From the NCBI GenBank assembly GCA_007753675.1, contig CP036432.1:7194233-7258232 (forward strand): a DNA stretch of 64,000 bases. The letters are read 5' to 3'. The notes beneath the pieces were generated by a model that saw only the letters and a program-made list of their open reading frames with translations, was not told the origin of the DNA and did no database searches. This document shows positions 1-7,439 of this stretch, in pieces. Source of the DNA: Stieleria magnilauensis (GTDB taxonomy: Bacteria; Planctomycetota; Planctomycetia; Pirellulales; Pirellulaceae). Position 1 is the stretch's first letter, and each line of letters starts with the position of its first letter. Made by a program: the position numbers and the translations under genes.

Positions 1-380
1 CCAGGGACATTGGACGGCTGGGCTGGCTTCGCGACTGGGTTCAGTTGGTCTCGCTGACAGTTCTCGTGACCGCGACAGCCTGGCTCGTGTTGCTCGGCGT
101 GCACGTCGCGTTTCCGCGGCTGTTCACGACCGTCTTTCGTCCCTTCGTCGGCGCCTGCTCCCGTGTTGCCGCGATTTCGCTGGCCGTCTTTTTGGTCACA
201 CTGATCGCAGCGGCAGGCTTCCTACTTCGCCAGATGCCCTACCAAAGCTACACGCCGGGCACTGAAGTGGCCGAAGCCGACTGGGACAAACTTTCGCCGC
301 GAGATTTCAGAGACATGCAGAATGAACTCGCTGATCGACGACGCGCCGAACGGACCTTCGAACGGACCTTCGAACGATAG
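1..380 (+). CDS. C-terminal part of a membrane protein (5' end outside window)
   Basis: The reading frame is open from the first bases, so the real start lies upstream; a TTG at 45 is only an internal codon. Two hydrophobic stretches are visible, around codons 15-40 and 60-80, followed by a charged cytoplasmic or periplasmic tail of about 45 residues. The tail ends in a short duplicated peptide (ERTF-ERTF-ER) caused by a 12-bp duplication at 348-371 directly before the TAG stop. I do not recognise the family, and no function can be given from this fragment. Confidence 0.6.
   Translation, partial: RDIGRLGWLRDWVQLVSLTVLVTATAWLVLLGVHVAFPRLFTTVFRPFVGACSRVAAISLAVFLVTLIAAAGFLLRQMPYQSYTPGTEVAEADWDKLSPRDFRDMQNELADRRRAERTFERTFER
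348..371 (+). repeat. 12-bp tandem duplication at a gene's 3' end
   Basis: The unit gaacggaccttc occurs twice in a row (348-359 and 360-371), followed by a partial third copy (gaacga) and the TAG stop at 378-380. It lies in frame and adds four residues per unit. It is one of several short tandem repeats in this window that sit at stop codons. Confidence 0.8.
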
Positions 381-427
381 CGGGCCACTGCTTCAGCAGC
401 GACTTGCGCGCAGCAACTTGCCTGACG

Positions 428-1180
428 TTACTTGCCGGCTGCCCAAACCGTTCCGTTGACGATCAGGTTCAGAAACACCTTGTCTTCAAACGTCTCATTG
501 GAGTGGCCGTACGTGGTGCCGAACACGCGGGCCTTTCCGTACTGGTTGGTCCAGATGACGGGATGCTCCTTGCCGTCCTTTTCACTTTTGCTGGTCGCCA
601 AAGCGGTCGCGCTGGGCCACAGTTTTTCGATGATGTAAAGCTCATCGAACTGGATCACGTGGCCGTCGGGAAACGACTTCATGATCGGATGATCCTTGGC
701 TTTCACATCCACCTTGTACGAACTCTTGTGGTCATGACGCTTGCTGGTCACGCCCAGCAATTGCCGCCAGTCATCGATCGTCGCGTCGCGATAGGTGTGC
801 ATGGCACAGTGGATCACGACTGCGGGCAATCCTTCGAAGTGCGGTCCGGTGATGGTGCGGATGTACTCGGCATCGGTCGTCTTGGCGAAGCACTCGTTAT
901 GAATGCAGACGTCGAAGTTTTTGGCCCAATCCGATTCTTGATAGAAATCAATCTGCGCGTCGGTGCCGTTGCCGCCCTCGTTGACCACCGTCCAATTCGC
1001 CGCGACGCCTGCTTTTTCAAACGCCAGCTGCAAGGACTTGGTTTGAAAGTCATAGTCGTGACAGCAACCGCTGGTGATCAGCAGAATACTCAGCGGTTTG
1101 GAATCGGCAGCGGACGCGGTGACGGCGCCGACGAGAAACAGACAAACAAAGCTGATCGAAGCGAGAAGGTTGCGCGGCAT
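428..1180 (-). CDS. ThuA-like domain protein, secreted
   Basis: 250 residues. The first ~25 form a signal peptide (charged start, hydrophobic core, ASAAD cleavage region), so the protein is probably exported. The mature part has the ThuA/glutamine-amidotransferase-like fold pattern: a first strand LSILLITSGCCHDY, a VCIHNECFAKT segment, a PAVVIHCAMHTYR strand with a conserved His, and a late RVFGTTYGHSNET motif typical of ThuA proteins. ThuA domains were named from trehalose utilisation, but most planctomycete copies are of unknown function and often sit near sugar dehydrogenases. No such partner is adjacent here; the next gene is DUF4912 on the same strand, 143 bp upstream. The substrate is unknown. 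Confidence 0.8.
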   Translation of the reverse strand: MPRNLLASISFVCLFLVGAVTASAADSKPLSILLITSGCCHDYDFQTKSLQLAFEKAGVAANWTVVNEGGNGTDAQIDFYQESDWAKNFDVCIHNECFAKTTDAEYIRTITGPHFEGLPAVVIHCAMHTYRDATIDDWRQLLGVTSKRHDHKSSYKVDVKAKDHPIMKSFPDGHVIQFDELYIIEKLWPSATALATSKSEKDGKEHPVIWTNQYGKARVFGTTYGHSNETFEDKVFLNLIVNGTVWAAGK

Positions 1181-1212
1181 GGAGGTGTCGGGATTGATGG
1201 GTGAAAAGAAAA

Positions 1213-1278
1213 GTAGCGGAACCCGCCAAGCGTTCCGTCGGTGCGGTGGACACCGAAAGTCTTGGCGGCTTCCGCTAC
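1213..1278. repeat. Long inverted repeat (REP-like hairpin) upstream of the ThuA gene
   Basis: Arms 1213-1230 and 1261-1278 are complementary at 17 of 18 positions with a 30-nt loop (left arm gtagcggaacccgccaag). It lies just upstream of the ThuA start, between two minus-strand genes. The arm resembles the GCGGAAC...CCG portion of the larger palindromic units at 36969-37765, so it may be a diverged member of the same family. Confidence 0.65.
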
Positions 1279-1323
1279 GAGAGCCATTAAGCGTGTGATG
1301 CTGAGCGCGTGATGCGTTGAACG

Positions 1324-2682
1324 CTACATGTTGTCCTTGACGTCGACCGCTTCCATCACCTTGGTGTTGCGTTCCACGGCGATCACGGTGGTCCGCTGTC
1401 GCATCCCGTCGCGGCTCTCGGCCGTCACGGGCAACACTTGGCGCTTATCGGGCAGCTTCATCCGAACGGTAAACGTTCCGTCGCTCTGCAACTTGACGGG
1501 GCGTCCACCGAGTGAGACCGACGATCCCGAGGCGGTTCGGCCGAACACGATCAGTTCCGCGTCGACTTCAAACGGCAACTTGCTTTGCCGCAACAGCGTC
1601 GGATCGGCCGTCAATTGGCCCTGTGAACCACGCGTGGGCATCGAACGATGCAGCCGCTCTTCGAAGATCTCCTTCAAGTCGCCGCCGTCGGTGTCGTAGC
1701 CACCGCTGAGCGAGTAGATTCGCTCGTAATCATCGGCGATGTCATGCCAGTGCTCGTCCAGTCGCTCGCACTCACCCGGGCTGGGCGTTTCGACGATGTT
1801 GCTGCGGCAGATCGAATGAAACTGATCATCGGAGGTGATGTACCCGATCGCGACGCGGAATCGAGTCGGCGGATTTTGGACATCGATGTACCAGGTGTCG
1901 ACGCCGCCATGAATCGGGATGTCGCGTTGGACGGTTTCGGCGATGTTGTTGGCGACGTCTTCGACTTCCATCACCCGCAGCACGGGCTTGGCCGTGTGCC
2001 AACGCTCGGCCAGCGACGATTCGGCTCGGGCGACACTCGCCCGAGTGATCTCCCAGGTGGCTTGCAACCAATAAGAATCGCGAACCATCAAGACGATGCG
2101 GTCGCGATGGGGCTCGCCGGCACGCGTCCGCTGGGGGCCATTTTGAACCGCCGAGCCGCCGACGAGTGTGCCGGTGGAAAGGTCGCGGTGCTTTTCCGCC
2201 TGCTCTTTCTGGCGACGAAGCTGCGCCCGGATGCGAGCGGTCTTTGCCGAAACCTTGGGGGCTCGCATCTCCGGCAGTGGGCGGTCGTTGAGTGAAACGT
2301 TTCGCCGCGATCTCGGCTTGACGCTGCGTCCCGGCTTGCCGGCCCCAGCCTGTGAACTGGACGCCTGCGAGCTGGACATCGACTTGGCTTTGGAGGCACC
2401 GCCATCACCGCTCTTGTCCGCCTGGGTCTTGGGTCGCCGCACGCTGCGAGGTGATGCGCTCCGGGCTGAACTCGATTTCGCCGCCACCCCATTGCCGCCG
2501 GAGGTCCGCGACGAGGAAGTCGCGGGGGATTTTGATTTGCGACGCAGCCGCCGCTGAGTCTTGCTGATCGCGTCCACAAGCTCTTCCTTCCGCATGCCAT
2601 GCCATCCGGCGATGCCATAGTTCTTGGCCAGAGAGGCGAGTTCACGCCGCGTCTGTGACTTGAGATCTGCCGTTTTGATCAA
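1324..2682 (-). CDS. Rho_N-like / DUF4912 domain protein
   Basis: I choose a TTG start at 2682 because GGAG (2691-2694) lies 8 nt before it. An in-frame ATG at 2745 would add 21 residues without a recognisable Shine-Dalgarno. From the TTG start, residues ~5-40 (LASLAKNYGIAGWHGMRKEE) look like a Rho termination factor N-terminal or SAP-type helix pair. About 120 residues of Ser/Lys/Arg/Ala-rich low-complexity linker follow. The C-terminal half matches DUF4912: VLMVRDSYWLQATWEI, a WYIDV strand, and SDDQFHSICRSN. The order Rho_N, basic linker, DUF4912 suggests a nucleic-acid binding protein, but the function is unknown. It is transcribed away from the ATP synthase operon. Confidence 0.8.
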   Translation of the reverse strand: MIKTADLKSQTRRELASLAKNYGIAGWHGMRKEELVDAISKTQRRLRRKSKSPATSSSRTSGGNGVAAKSSSARSASPRSVRRPKTQADKSGDGGASKAKSMSSSQASSSQAGAGKPGRSVKPRSRRNVSLNDRPLPEMRAPKVSAKTARIRAQLRRQKEQAEKHRDLSTGTLVGGSAVQNGPQRTRAGEPHRDRIVLMVRDSYWLQATWEITRASVARAESSLAERWHTAKPVLRVMEVEDVANNIAETVQRDIPIHGGVDTWYIDVQNPPTRFRVAIGYITSDDQFHSICRSNIVETPSPGECERLDEHWHDIADDYERIYSLSGGYDTDGGDLKEIFEERLHRSMPTRGSQGQLTADPTLLRQSKLPFEVDAELIVFGRTASGSSVSLGGRPVKLQSDGTFTVRMKLPDKRQVLPVTAESRDGMRQRTTVIAVERNTKVMEAVDVKDNM

Positions 2683-2690
2683 AGTACTAT

Positions 2691-2694
2691 CTCC
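2691..2694 (-). promoter_or_regulatory. Ribosome binding site supporting a TTG start
   Basis: CTCC on the plus strand reads GGAG on the minus strand, 8 nt upstream of the TTG at 2682. It decides the start of the DUF4912 gene in favour of TTG over the upstream ATG at 2745. Confidence 0.5.
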
Positions 2695-2745
2695 AGATGT
2701 GCTAGTCGTGCTGGCCAGCCACTCGTGAACATCGCTGCAATCCAC

Positions 2746-3613
2746 AAGTTAAGTCGGCGTTATCGTTGTGACTCGTTCGCTTTCCGGCGGGGCAACGCTC
2801 AACGCTGCGACGGCCTGGGACGAAACGATTGGAAAAGCCCTGACCTCGAGGGGTCGGCTCGTCCGCGTCTTGGTGGGTGGTCTGCTGCCCATCTGATTTC
2901 CAGAAACCGGTGCGTCTTCCCCCGTAGAGAGGGGAGTTGGCGGGGTCACCTTGCCGCTCAGGAACCATTAACGGAGCAATCAACACCGCAGTCATTATGC
3001 CAACGCTTTGAAAAAGTTCCAGAGTCGTCCGGTAGGATTGCCGGGCTTGCGACGAGATTTTGGCCGGAAACCGCAGGAAAGACAGGGAAAACGATCGCAA
3101 ATTTTCTGCGGATTCCAGACGCCATTCTAGACACAAGGTCTACTTCAAGTCACCTGGGGGGGTCCGTTCGCGACCGAGGGCACACGCATCAGGTTAAGCC
3201 CTCGGTTCGCCATTGAGGTGAAGTCACCCTCCCTTGGGGAGGGTCGCGGAGGAGTTTGCGACGACGCGGGGAGGGTGCTTTGCCGTCGTTGTTGGCACCG
3301 GTGGGCACGCCGGCCGCGGAAAACCTCCCCTCGCTGCGCTCGCCCCTCCCGCACACAGGAGGGTAACTTCGAAACTTGATGGTCATGGGCCCGTTCGCGA
3401 CTGAGAGGCGCCGAATTTGAGCGGCCGGCGGGTGCGGCTATCGGTCGCCCCTCCTATCCCTCTCCGGCTCACCAATCACACTCTACCGGCGTCACGTGAT
3501 GAAAGCAGACTCCGCCCGGGCCGTGATCGAACAACACGTCGATGCGGCGCGGGAAAGACAGGACGACTGAAAGACAGTCAACTGGACTTGAGAACACTGA
3601 ACAAAGGTGCAAA
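2746..3613. other. Non-coding spacer upstream of the ATP synthase operon
   Basis: No convincing gene is seen in this 868-bp stretch between divergently oriented genes. It holds G+C-rich hairpin-prone sequence at 3220-3365, with several ccctccc/ggaggg pairs. A 19-bp direct repeat (gggTccgttcgcgacCgag, 17 of 19 identical) occurs at 3160-3178 and 3387-3405 and brackets the hairpin segment. The operon promoter should lie here, but no clear -35/-10 pair can be named. Confidence 0.5.
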
Positions 3614-3973
3614 ATGCCGCAACACGATCGGTCGCCAGAGCGACCGGACCGGCGGCGAGATGCCACCGGCGAAGTGCCCGGCACGACACTCGGGCGGTCT
3701 CCGGTTTGGATCCGCCTGTCCGGTGCCGGCTTGGAGCTCGCCTTCATCACGATCGTGTTTGGTGCCATCGGCGCTGCGATTGACCGCCACCTGCAATCGG
3801 CTCGACCGATTTGCTCGGCCATCGGCGGACTACTCGGCTTCACCCTTGGCATGATTCGATTCATCCGTTTGGCGACTTCGATTTCGAACCGGCAACGACA
3901 GATCGAGCAAAGCCAGCCGAGCGACGACAAGCCTGACGAGATACCGCCAGCGGAGAATCCGCCGCACGATTGA
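3614..3973 (+). CDS. AtpZ/AtpI-type F-ATPase assembly protein, first gene of operon
   Basis: 119 residues from the ATG at 3614, preceded by an AAAGG at 3603-3607. A hydrophilic N-terminus is followed by two transmembrane helices (GLELAFITIVFGAIGAAID and PICSAIGGLLGFTLGMIRF) joined by a short loop. This is the pattern of the ATPase_gene1 (AtpZ) family. Members sit at the head of F1Fo operons and have been linked to c-ring assembly and Mg2+ supply. The C-terminal tail is charged and rich in Gln and Pro. The position directly before a second AtpI-like gene and atpB supports the assignment. The exact role here is inferred from family and context. Confidence 0.75.
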   Translation: MPQHDRSPERPDRRRDATGEVPGTTLGRSPVWIRLSGAGLELAFITIVFGAIGAAIDRHLQSARPICSAIGGLLGFTLGMIRFIRLATSISNRQRQIEQSQPSDDKPDEIPPAENPPHD

Positions 3974-4091
3974 AAGGTGGCGACTTCCGCCACGGCGACC
4001 TGAACTCCACCATCCATGCCCATACCAGTTCCGACACCGTCGGACCGATAATCCGTTGACCACCCTTCGCACTCCCATCCTGAATGCCACC

Positions 4092-4520
4092 ATGGTCAGC
4101 TGCCGGCCTTACCTGTGCTGTCTCGTCGCGATTGCGATCGCGTGGGCGATCGGGATGCTGGCGAGCTGGACGCTCGTTGCCAGCGGCGTGCTGACGGCCA
4201 ATGCGTCACTGCTGGTGGTCATCGGCCTGGGCAGTGGCACAGTCGCCGTTGCCGGCGGATTGCCAGGGGTTGCGACGGAGATGTTGCCAAGCCGGGACGA
4301 GTCCCCGGCACGAATCACGTTCGGTTTTTCTGCCGGAGTGATAATTCGGTTGTTTGGCACTGTTGCACTCCTTGGTCTGTGTAGTTATCACTTGCCCGCC
4401 GCCAAGAAGGAAATCGCGGGAATGATTCTCGCGTGGTATGTCTACCTGACTTCGATCGACGTCGTCGCCCTGGCGCTGCTGTTGCCACGCCGAGATCGAG
4501 CGGCCACCACAAGAAGCTAA
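4092..4520 (+). CDS. atpI: AtpI-like membrane protein (ATP synthase protein I)
   Basis: 142 residues from ATG 4092; an in-frame TTG at 4056 would add 12 residues but leaves a less natural N-terminus. Four hydrophobic segments are visible, around residues 6-25, 35-55, 73-93 and 101-122, ending in a basic tail. Sequence similarity to AtpI is weak by eye. The call rests mainly on size, topology and the position 20 bp before atpB in an otherwise complete ATP synthase operon. AtpI is thought to act as a chaperone for c-ring oligomerisation. Confidence 0.6.
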   Translation: MVSCRPYLCCLVAIAIAWAIGMLASWTLVASGVLTANASLLVVIGLGSGTVAVAGGLPGVATEMLPSRDESPARITFGFSAGVIIRLFGTVALLGLCSYHLPAAKKEIAGMILAWYVYLTSIDVVALALLLPRRDRAATTRS

Positions 4521-4540
4521 ATAGCCAAGCATTCAAATCA

Positions 4541-5584
4541 ATGAATCTGTTATTCGCATCTGCCGATGATCCACTGTCGCACGTCGTGCCCCACGCGTTG
4601 CACCACGAGCCGCTGTTTACCGTGAACGTGGGTGGTCCGGAGACGAACATTCCGGCGTTGTTCATCAAGGACGGCCAATACAGTTTTTACATCACCAACC
4701 ATTTGATGATGACCGCCGTCACGGCGATCGTGGTGATGTTGGTGTTCAGCTACGTCGCAGCGAAGATTCGCGTCAAGGGTGAAGGCCTGCAAGCCTACCA
4801 GACCAAGGGTCGACTGGCGCAGTTGTTCGAGACCGTTTGCTGGTTCATCCGAGATGAGGTGGCGCGGCCGAACTTGCACGAGCTGACCGACAAATACATT
4901 CCGTACATTTGGACGGTGTTCTTCTTCATCCTGTTCTCCAACGTGCTGGGCCTGATCCCGTTCGGCAGCGGTCTGCACATGGCCGGGCTGATCTGGAGCG
5001 ACCACGCCAGCCACTACGGCCATTTCGGCGGCACGGCGACGGGCAACCTGTCACTTAACGCGATGTTGGCGATTTGCAGCTTTGTCGCGATCTTGTTCAT
5101 CGGGATCCGAGAGACCGGTGCGAAAGCGTTTTTCTCCCACTTCAATCCGATCGGCTGGGACGGCCCCAAAGCGATGTCCTTCGGCCTCGGATTGCCACTG
5201 TATGTGCTGGAGTGGTTGGGCTTGCTGATCAAGTGCGTCGTCCTTGCGATGCGGCTTTTCGGGACCATGATGGCGGGACACCTTGTCGTCGCGGCGATCG
5301 TCGGCCTGGTGTTTACGGCCGCGTCGGTGTCTCACCTGCTGGGCTATGGCGTCGGCATCGCGGTGATCATCGGCTGCATCGTGCTGACCTTGCTGGAGCT
5401 GTTCATCTGCATGCTCCAGGCCTTCATTTTCACCTTCCTGACGGTCCTGTTCATCTCGACCGTTGCGGCACACCATGGCGACCACGGCCATGAACACGAA
5501 CACGATCCGTTCAGCGATGAATCGCAGATGGATCTGGATAAGTTGATTGAACCGTCGCGGCTGGCCGGATTGGCCGATGCGTAA
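4541..5584 (+). CDS. atpB: ATP synthase Fo subunit a
   Basis: 347 residues from ATG 4541. This polytopic membrane protein forms the proton half-channels against the c ring. The essential arginine is visible in VVLAMRLFGTMMAGH, equivalent to Arg210 of the E. coli subunit. Other family landmarks are FVAILFIGIRETGAK and the final TM segment LLELFICMLQAFIFTFLTVLF. The protein is longer than the E. coli subunit (271 residues), with an extended N-terminal region before the first TM helix. Its C-terminal tail contains a His/Glu/Asp cluster (HHGDHGHEHEHD) that could bind metal. It is followed by atpE after 93 bp. Confidence 0.97.
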   Translation: MNLLFASADDPLSHVVPHALHHEPLFTVNVGGPETNIPALFIKDGQYSFYITNHLMMTAVTAIVVMLVFSYVAAKIRVKGEGLQAYQTKGRLAQLFETVCWFIRDEVARPNLHELTDKYIPYIWTVFFFILFSNVLGLIPFGSGLHMAGLIWSDHASHYGHFGGTATGNLSLNAMLAICSFVAILFIGIRETGAKAFFSHFNPIGWDGPKAMSFGLGLPLYVLEWLGLLIKCVVLAMRLFGTMMAGHLVVAAIVGLVFTAASVSHLLGYGVGIAVIIGCIVLTLLELFICMLQAFIFTFLTVLFISTVAAHHGDHGHEHEHDPFSDESQMDLDKLIEPSRLAGLADA

Positions 5585-5662
5585 CGAATGACTAACCCTT
5601 TGACCTTTCCCCTTTTTTGTGCGTCCGTGCCTTTGCGAAAAGACGGGCGACGAGAGAATTCT

Positions 5663-5667
5663 AGGAG
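5663..5667 (+). promoter_or_regulatory. Strong ribosome binding site of atpE
   Basis: AGGAG 10 nt before the ATG at 5678 fixes the atpE start; the upstream in-frame ATG at 5588 would add 30 non-conserved residues. A strong site fits the high c-subunit copy number needed per enzyme. Confidence 0.6.
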
Positions 5668-5677
5668 CGAACCTGAG

Positions 5678-5923
5678 ATGTTTGAATTCGCAATGATGCT
5701 GGCTCAAGAGGCTGCAGAATTTGGCAAGATGGGTGTCGGTATCGGCATCGGCCTCGTGATTTTGGGTGCCGGCTGGGGCATCGGTCGTATCGGTGGCGGC
5801 GCCGTCGAAGCGATCGCCCGTCAACCCGAAGCAAGCGGAACGATCAGCACCCAGATGCTGATTTCGGCCGCACTGATCGAAGGTGTGACCGTGATCGCGT
5901 TGATTTTGATGTACCTGCTGTAG
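5678..5923 (+). CDS. atpE: ATP synthase Fo subunit c
   Basis: 81 residues, the normal size for a c subunit. Two transmembrane helices form a hairpin. The first holds the glycine-rich packing motif (GVGIGIGLVILGAGWGIG), the polar loop is ARQPEA, and the second helix carries the ion-binding Glu in SAALIEGVTVIAL. The Gln in helix 1 and the Glu-Ser pair of sodium-type rings are absent, so proton coupling is expected. Start fixed by the AGGAG at 5663-5667. Confidence 0.97.
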   Translation: MFEFAMMLAQEAAEFGKMGVGIGIGLVILGAGWGIGRIGGGAVEAIARQPEASGTISTQMLISAALIEGVTVIALILMYLL

Positions 5924-6042
5924 TTCGCACGAACTGTAACAACTAGAGAGATCGGCCGCGTGTTTCGGTCGGTCGCCTCGCTTTCGCGGCAGTGAAGCCG
6001 AGGCGGCACTCCGATTCCGGTTGCCCACCCTTAGGTAATTTG

Positions 6043-6693
6043 ATGTCGTATATGCGTTTTGCCGTGATGGCTATCGCCGTTTGCTTTGTTGCCGTGGGCC
6101 CGCCCGTGGCGCTGTCCCCGATGTCGGTGCGAGCCGACGAGGTCGCTGCGGAATCGCACGAAGGCGAGGTTCATGGTGACGGTGCGCACGAAGCATTGCC
6201 GCCCATCCTGTCGTTCGATCCCGGTGCGGCGGTCATCAACCTGGCGATCTTCCTGGGGACCTTTGCGGTGCTCGCGAAGTTCGTCTGGCCGGTCATCCTG
6301 GGCGGCTTGAAGGCGCGCGAGGAAAAGATCGCTGGTGATCTGGAGCAGGCTCAGGCATCCAACCGCAAGGCGGAAGCCACCCTAGCCGAGTACCAGAAGA
6401 AGGTGCAGGAAGTGGCCAACGAGGCGCAAACGATCCTGGCCGACGCGCGGCGTGACGCCCAGGCGAACGCGACAAAAATTGTCGAAGAAGCCAAAGCCGA
6501 CGCGCAGCGACAAGGCGAACGTGCCCTGGCCGACATCGAAACGGCCAAAAAGGTGGCGCTGGCCGAAATCGCCAGCCAAACTTCCGTGCTGGCCATGGGA
6601 GTCGCCAAACAGGTCGTCGGACGTGAACTGAACCCCGAGGATCACGCCGAATTGATCAAGAAGGCGCTCGAGCAAGTCCCGAGCAACAACTGA
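6043..6693 (+). CDS. atpF: ATP synthase Fo subunit b, with extra N-terminal signal-like segment
   Basis: 216 residues from ATG 6043 (a second ATG lies at 6052). The N-terminus is unusual for subunit b: a hydrophobic signal-like segment ending near VRADE, then an acidic His-containing stretch, before the true membrane anchor AAVINLAIFLGTFAVLAKFVWP. A long Ala/Glu/Lys/Gln-rich coiled-coil dimerisation stalk of about 130 residues follows. The extra segment makes the protein about 60 residues longer than E. coli b (156). It lies 119 bp after atpE and 33 bp before atpH. Confidence 0.93.
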   Translation: MSYMRFAVMAIAVCFVAVGPPVALSPMSVRADEVAAESHEGEVHGDGAHEALPPILSFDPGAAVINLAIFLGTFAVLAKFVWPVILGGLKAREEKIAGDLEQAQASNRKAEATLAEYQKKVQEVANEAQTILADARRDAQANATKIVEEAKADAQRQGERALADIETAKKVALAEIASQTSVLAMGVAKQVVGRELNPEDHAELIKKALEQVPSNN

Positions 6694-6726
6694 TCCGAGC
6701 CAGGCGAAACACCTTTGGAAATAGCG

Positions 6727-7353
6727 ATGGATACTCCCGACGACGTAAAACATGAAACGGTGATGGACACCGGAGCCGAGCAGCTGGGGAAAACCTACGC
6801 GCAAGCTCTGCTGGCTGCCGCCCAAAAAGCGGGGCGGACCGAACAGATCGTCGACCAACTCAATCAGGTGGTCGACCAGTACCTGCGCAAAAGTCCTCCG
6901 CTTGCCGCCGCGTTTGCTTCGCCGCGAATCGATCTGCACGAAAAGCAACGGGTCATCGACCGAGTCTTCGGCGGTGATTTCGATCCGCTGTTGCTGACGT
7001 TTTTGAAGGTGATGGCGTCGCGTGGTCGGCTCGCCCATGTCGCAGCGGTTCGCGAGGGCGTGTTGACGCTGTTTGACGAAATGAGCGGCCAAGTGCTGGC
7101 GAAAGTCAGCACCGCCGTCCCGCTCAGCGACGGCCTGCGTGCGTCGATCAGCGAAAAACTGGGGACCGCAACGGGAAAGAAAGTTCGACTTCAGGAAGTC
7201 GTCGACGCCGACTTGATCGGCGGCATGGTGATCCGAATCGGAGATACGGTTTTCGACAATTCCGTCGCCAATCGCTTGAATGGCATCGCCAAACGAGCCA
7301 GCGAGGGATTTTCGGCCAAGATCGCTGAGAAATTCGATCAATTGACCCAATAA
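6727..7353 (+). CDS. atpH: ATP synthase F1 subunit delta
   Basis: 208 residues from ATG 6727; a TTG at 6715 in the same frame is less likely. The N-terminal helical domain begins LGKTYAQALLAAAQKAG. The family signature near the C-terminus is KVRLQEVVDADLIGGMVIRIGDTVFDNSV, where V-D-x-x-L-I-G-G is diagnostic. The subunit links the b stalk to the top of the alpha3beta3 head. It sits in the usual place before atpA. Confidence 0.95.
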   Translation: MDTPDDVKHETVMDTGAEQLGKTYAQALLAAAQKAGRTEQIVDQLNQVVDQYLRKSPPLAAAFASPRIDLHEKQRVIDRVFGGDFDPLLLTFLKVMASRGRLAHVAAVREGVLTLFDEMSGQVLAKVSTAVPLSDGLRASISEKLGTATGKKVRLQEVVDADLIGGMVIRIGDTVFDNSVANRLNGIAKRASEGFSAKIAEKFDQLTQ

Positions 7354-7439
7354 CACTCGGAAGCAGCCTCCGCCTGATCAGGCCCCGCTTCCACAATCGA
7401 CCTATCAAAACCACAAACACTCTGACGCATTAGATTGCC

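Noticed and set aside
404..1204. 266-codon plus-strand frame
   Set aside because: It is antisense to the ThuA-like gene, which has a signal peptide and family motifs.
5678..5923. Sodium-coupled ATP synthase
   Set aside because: The c subunit lacks the Gln and Glu-Ser/Thr ligand set of sodium-type rings; it has IEGV in helix 2 and no Gln in helix 1.
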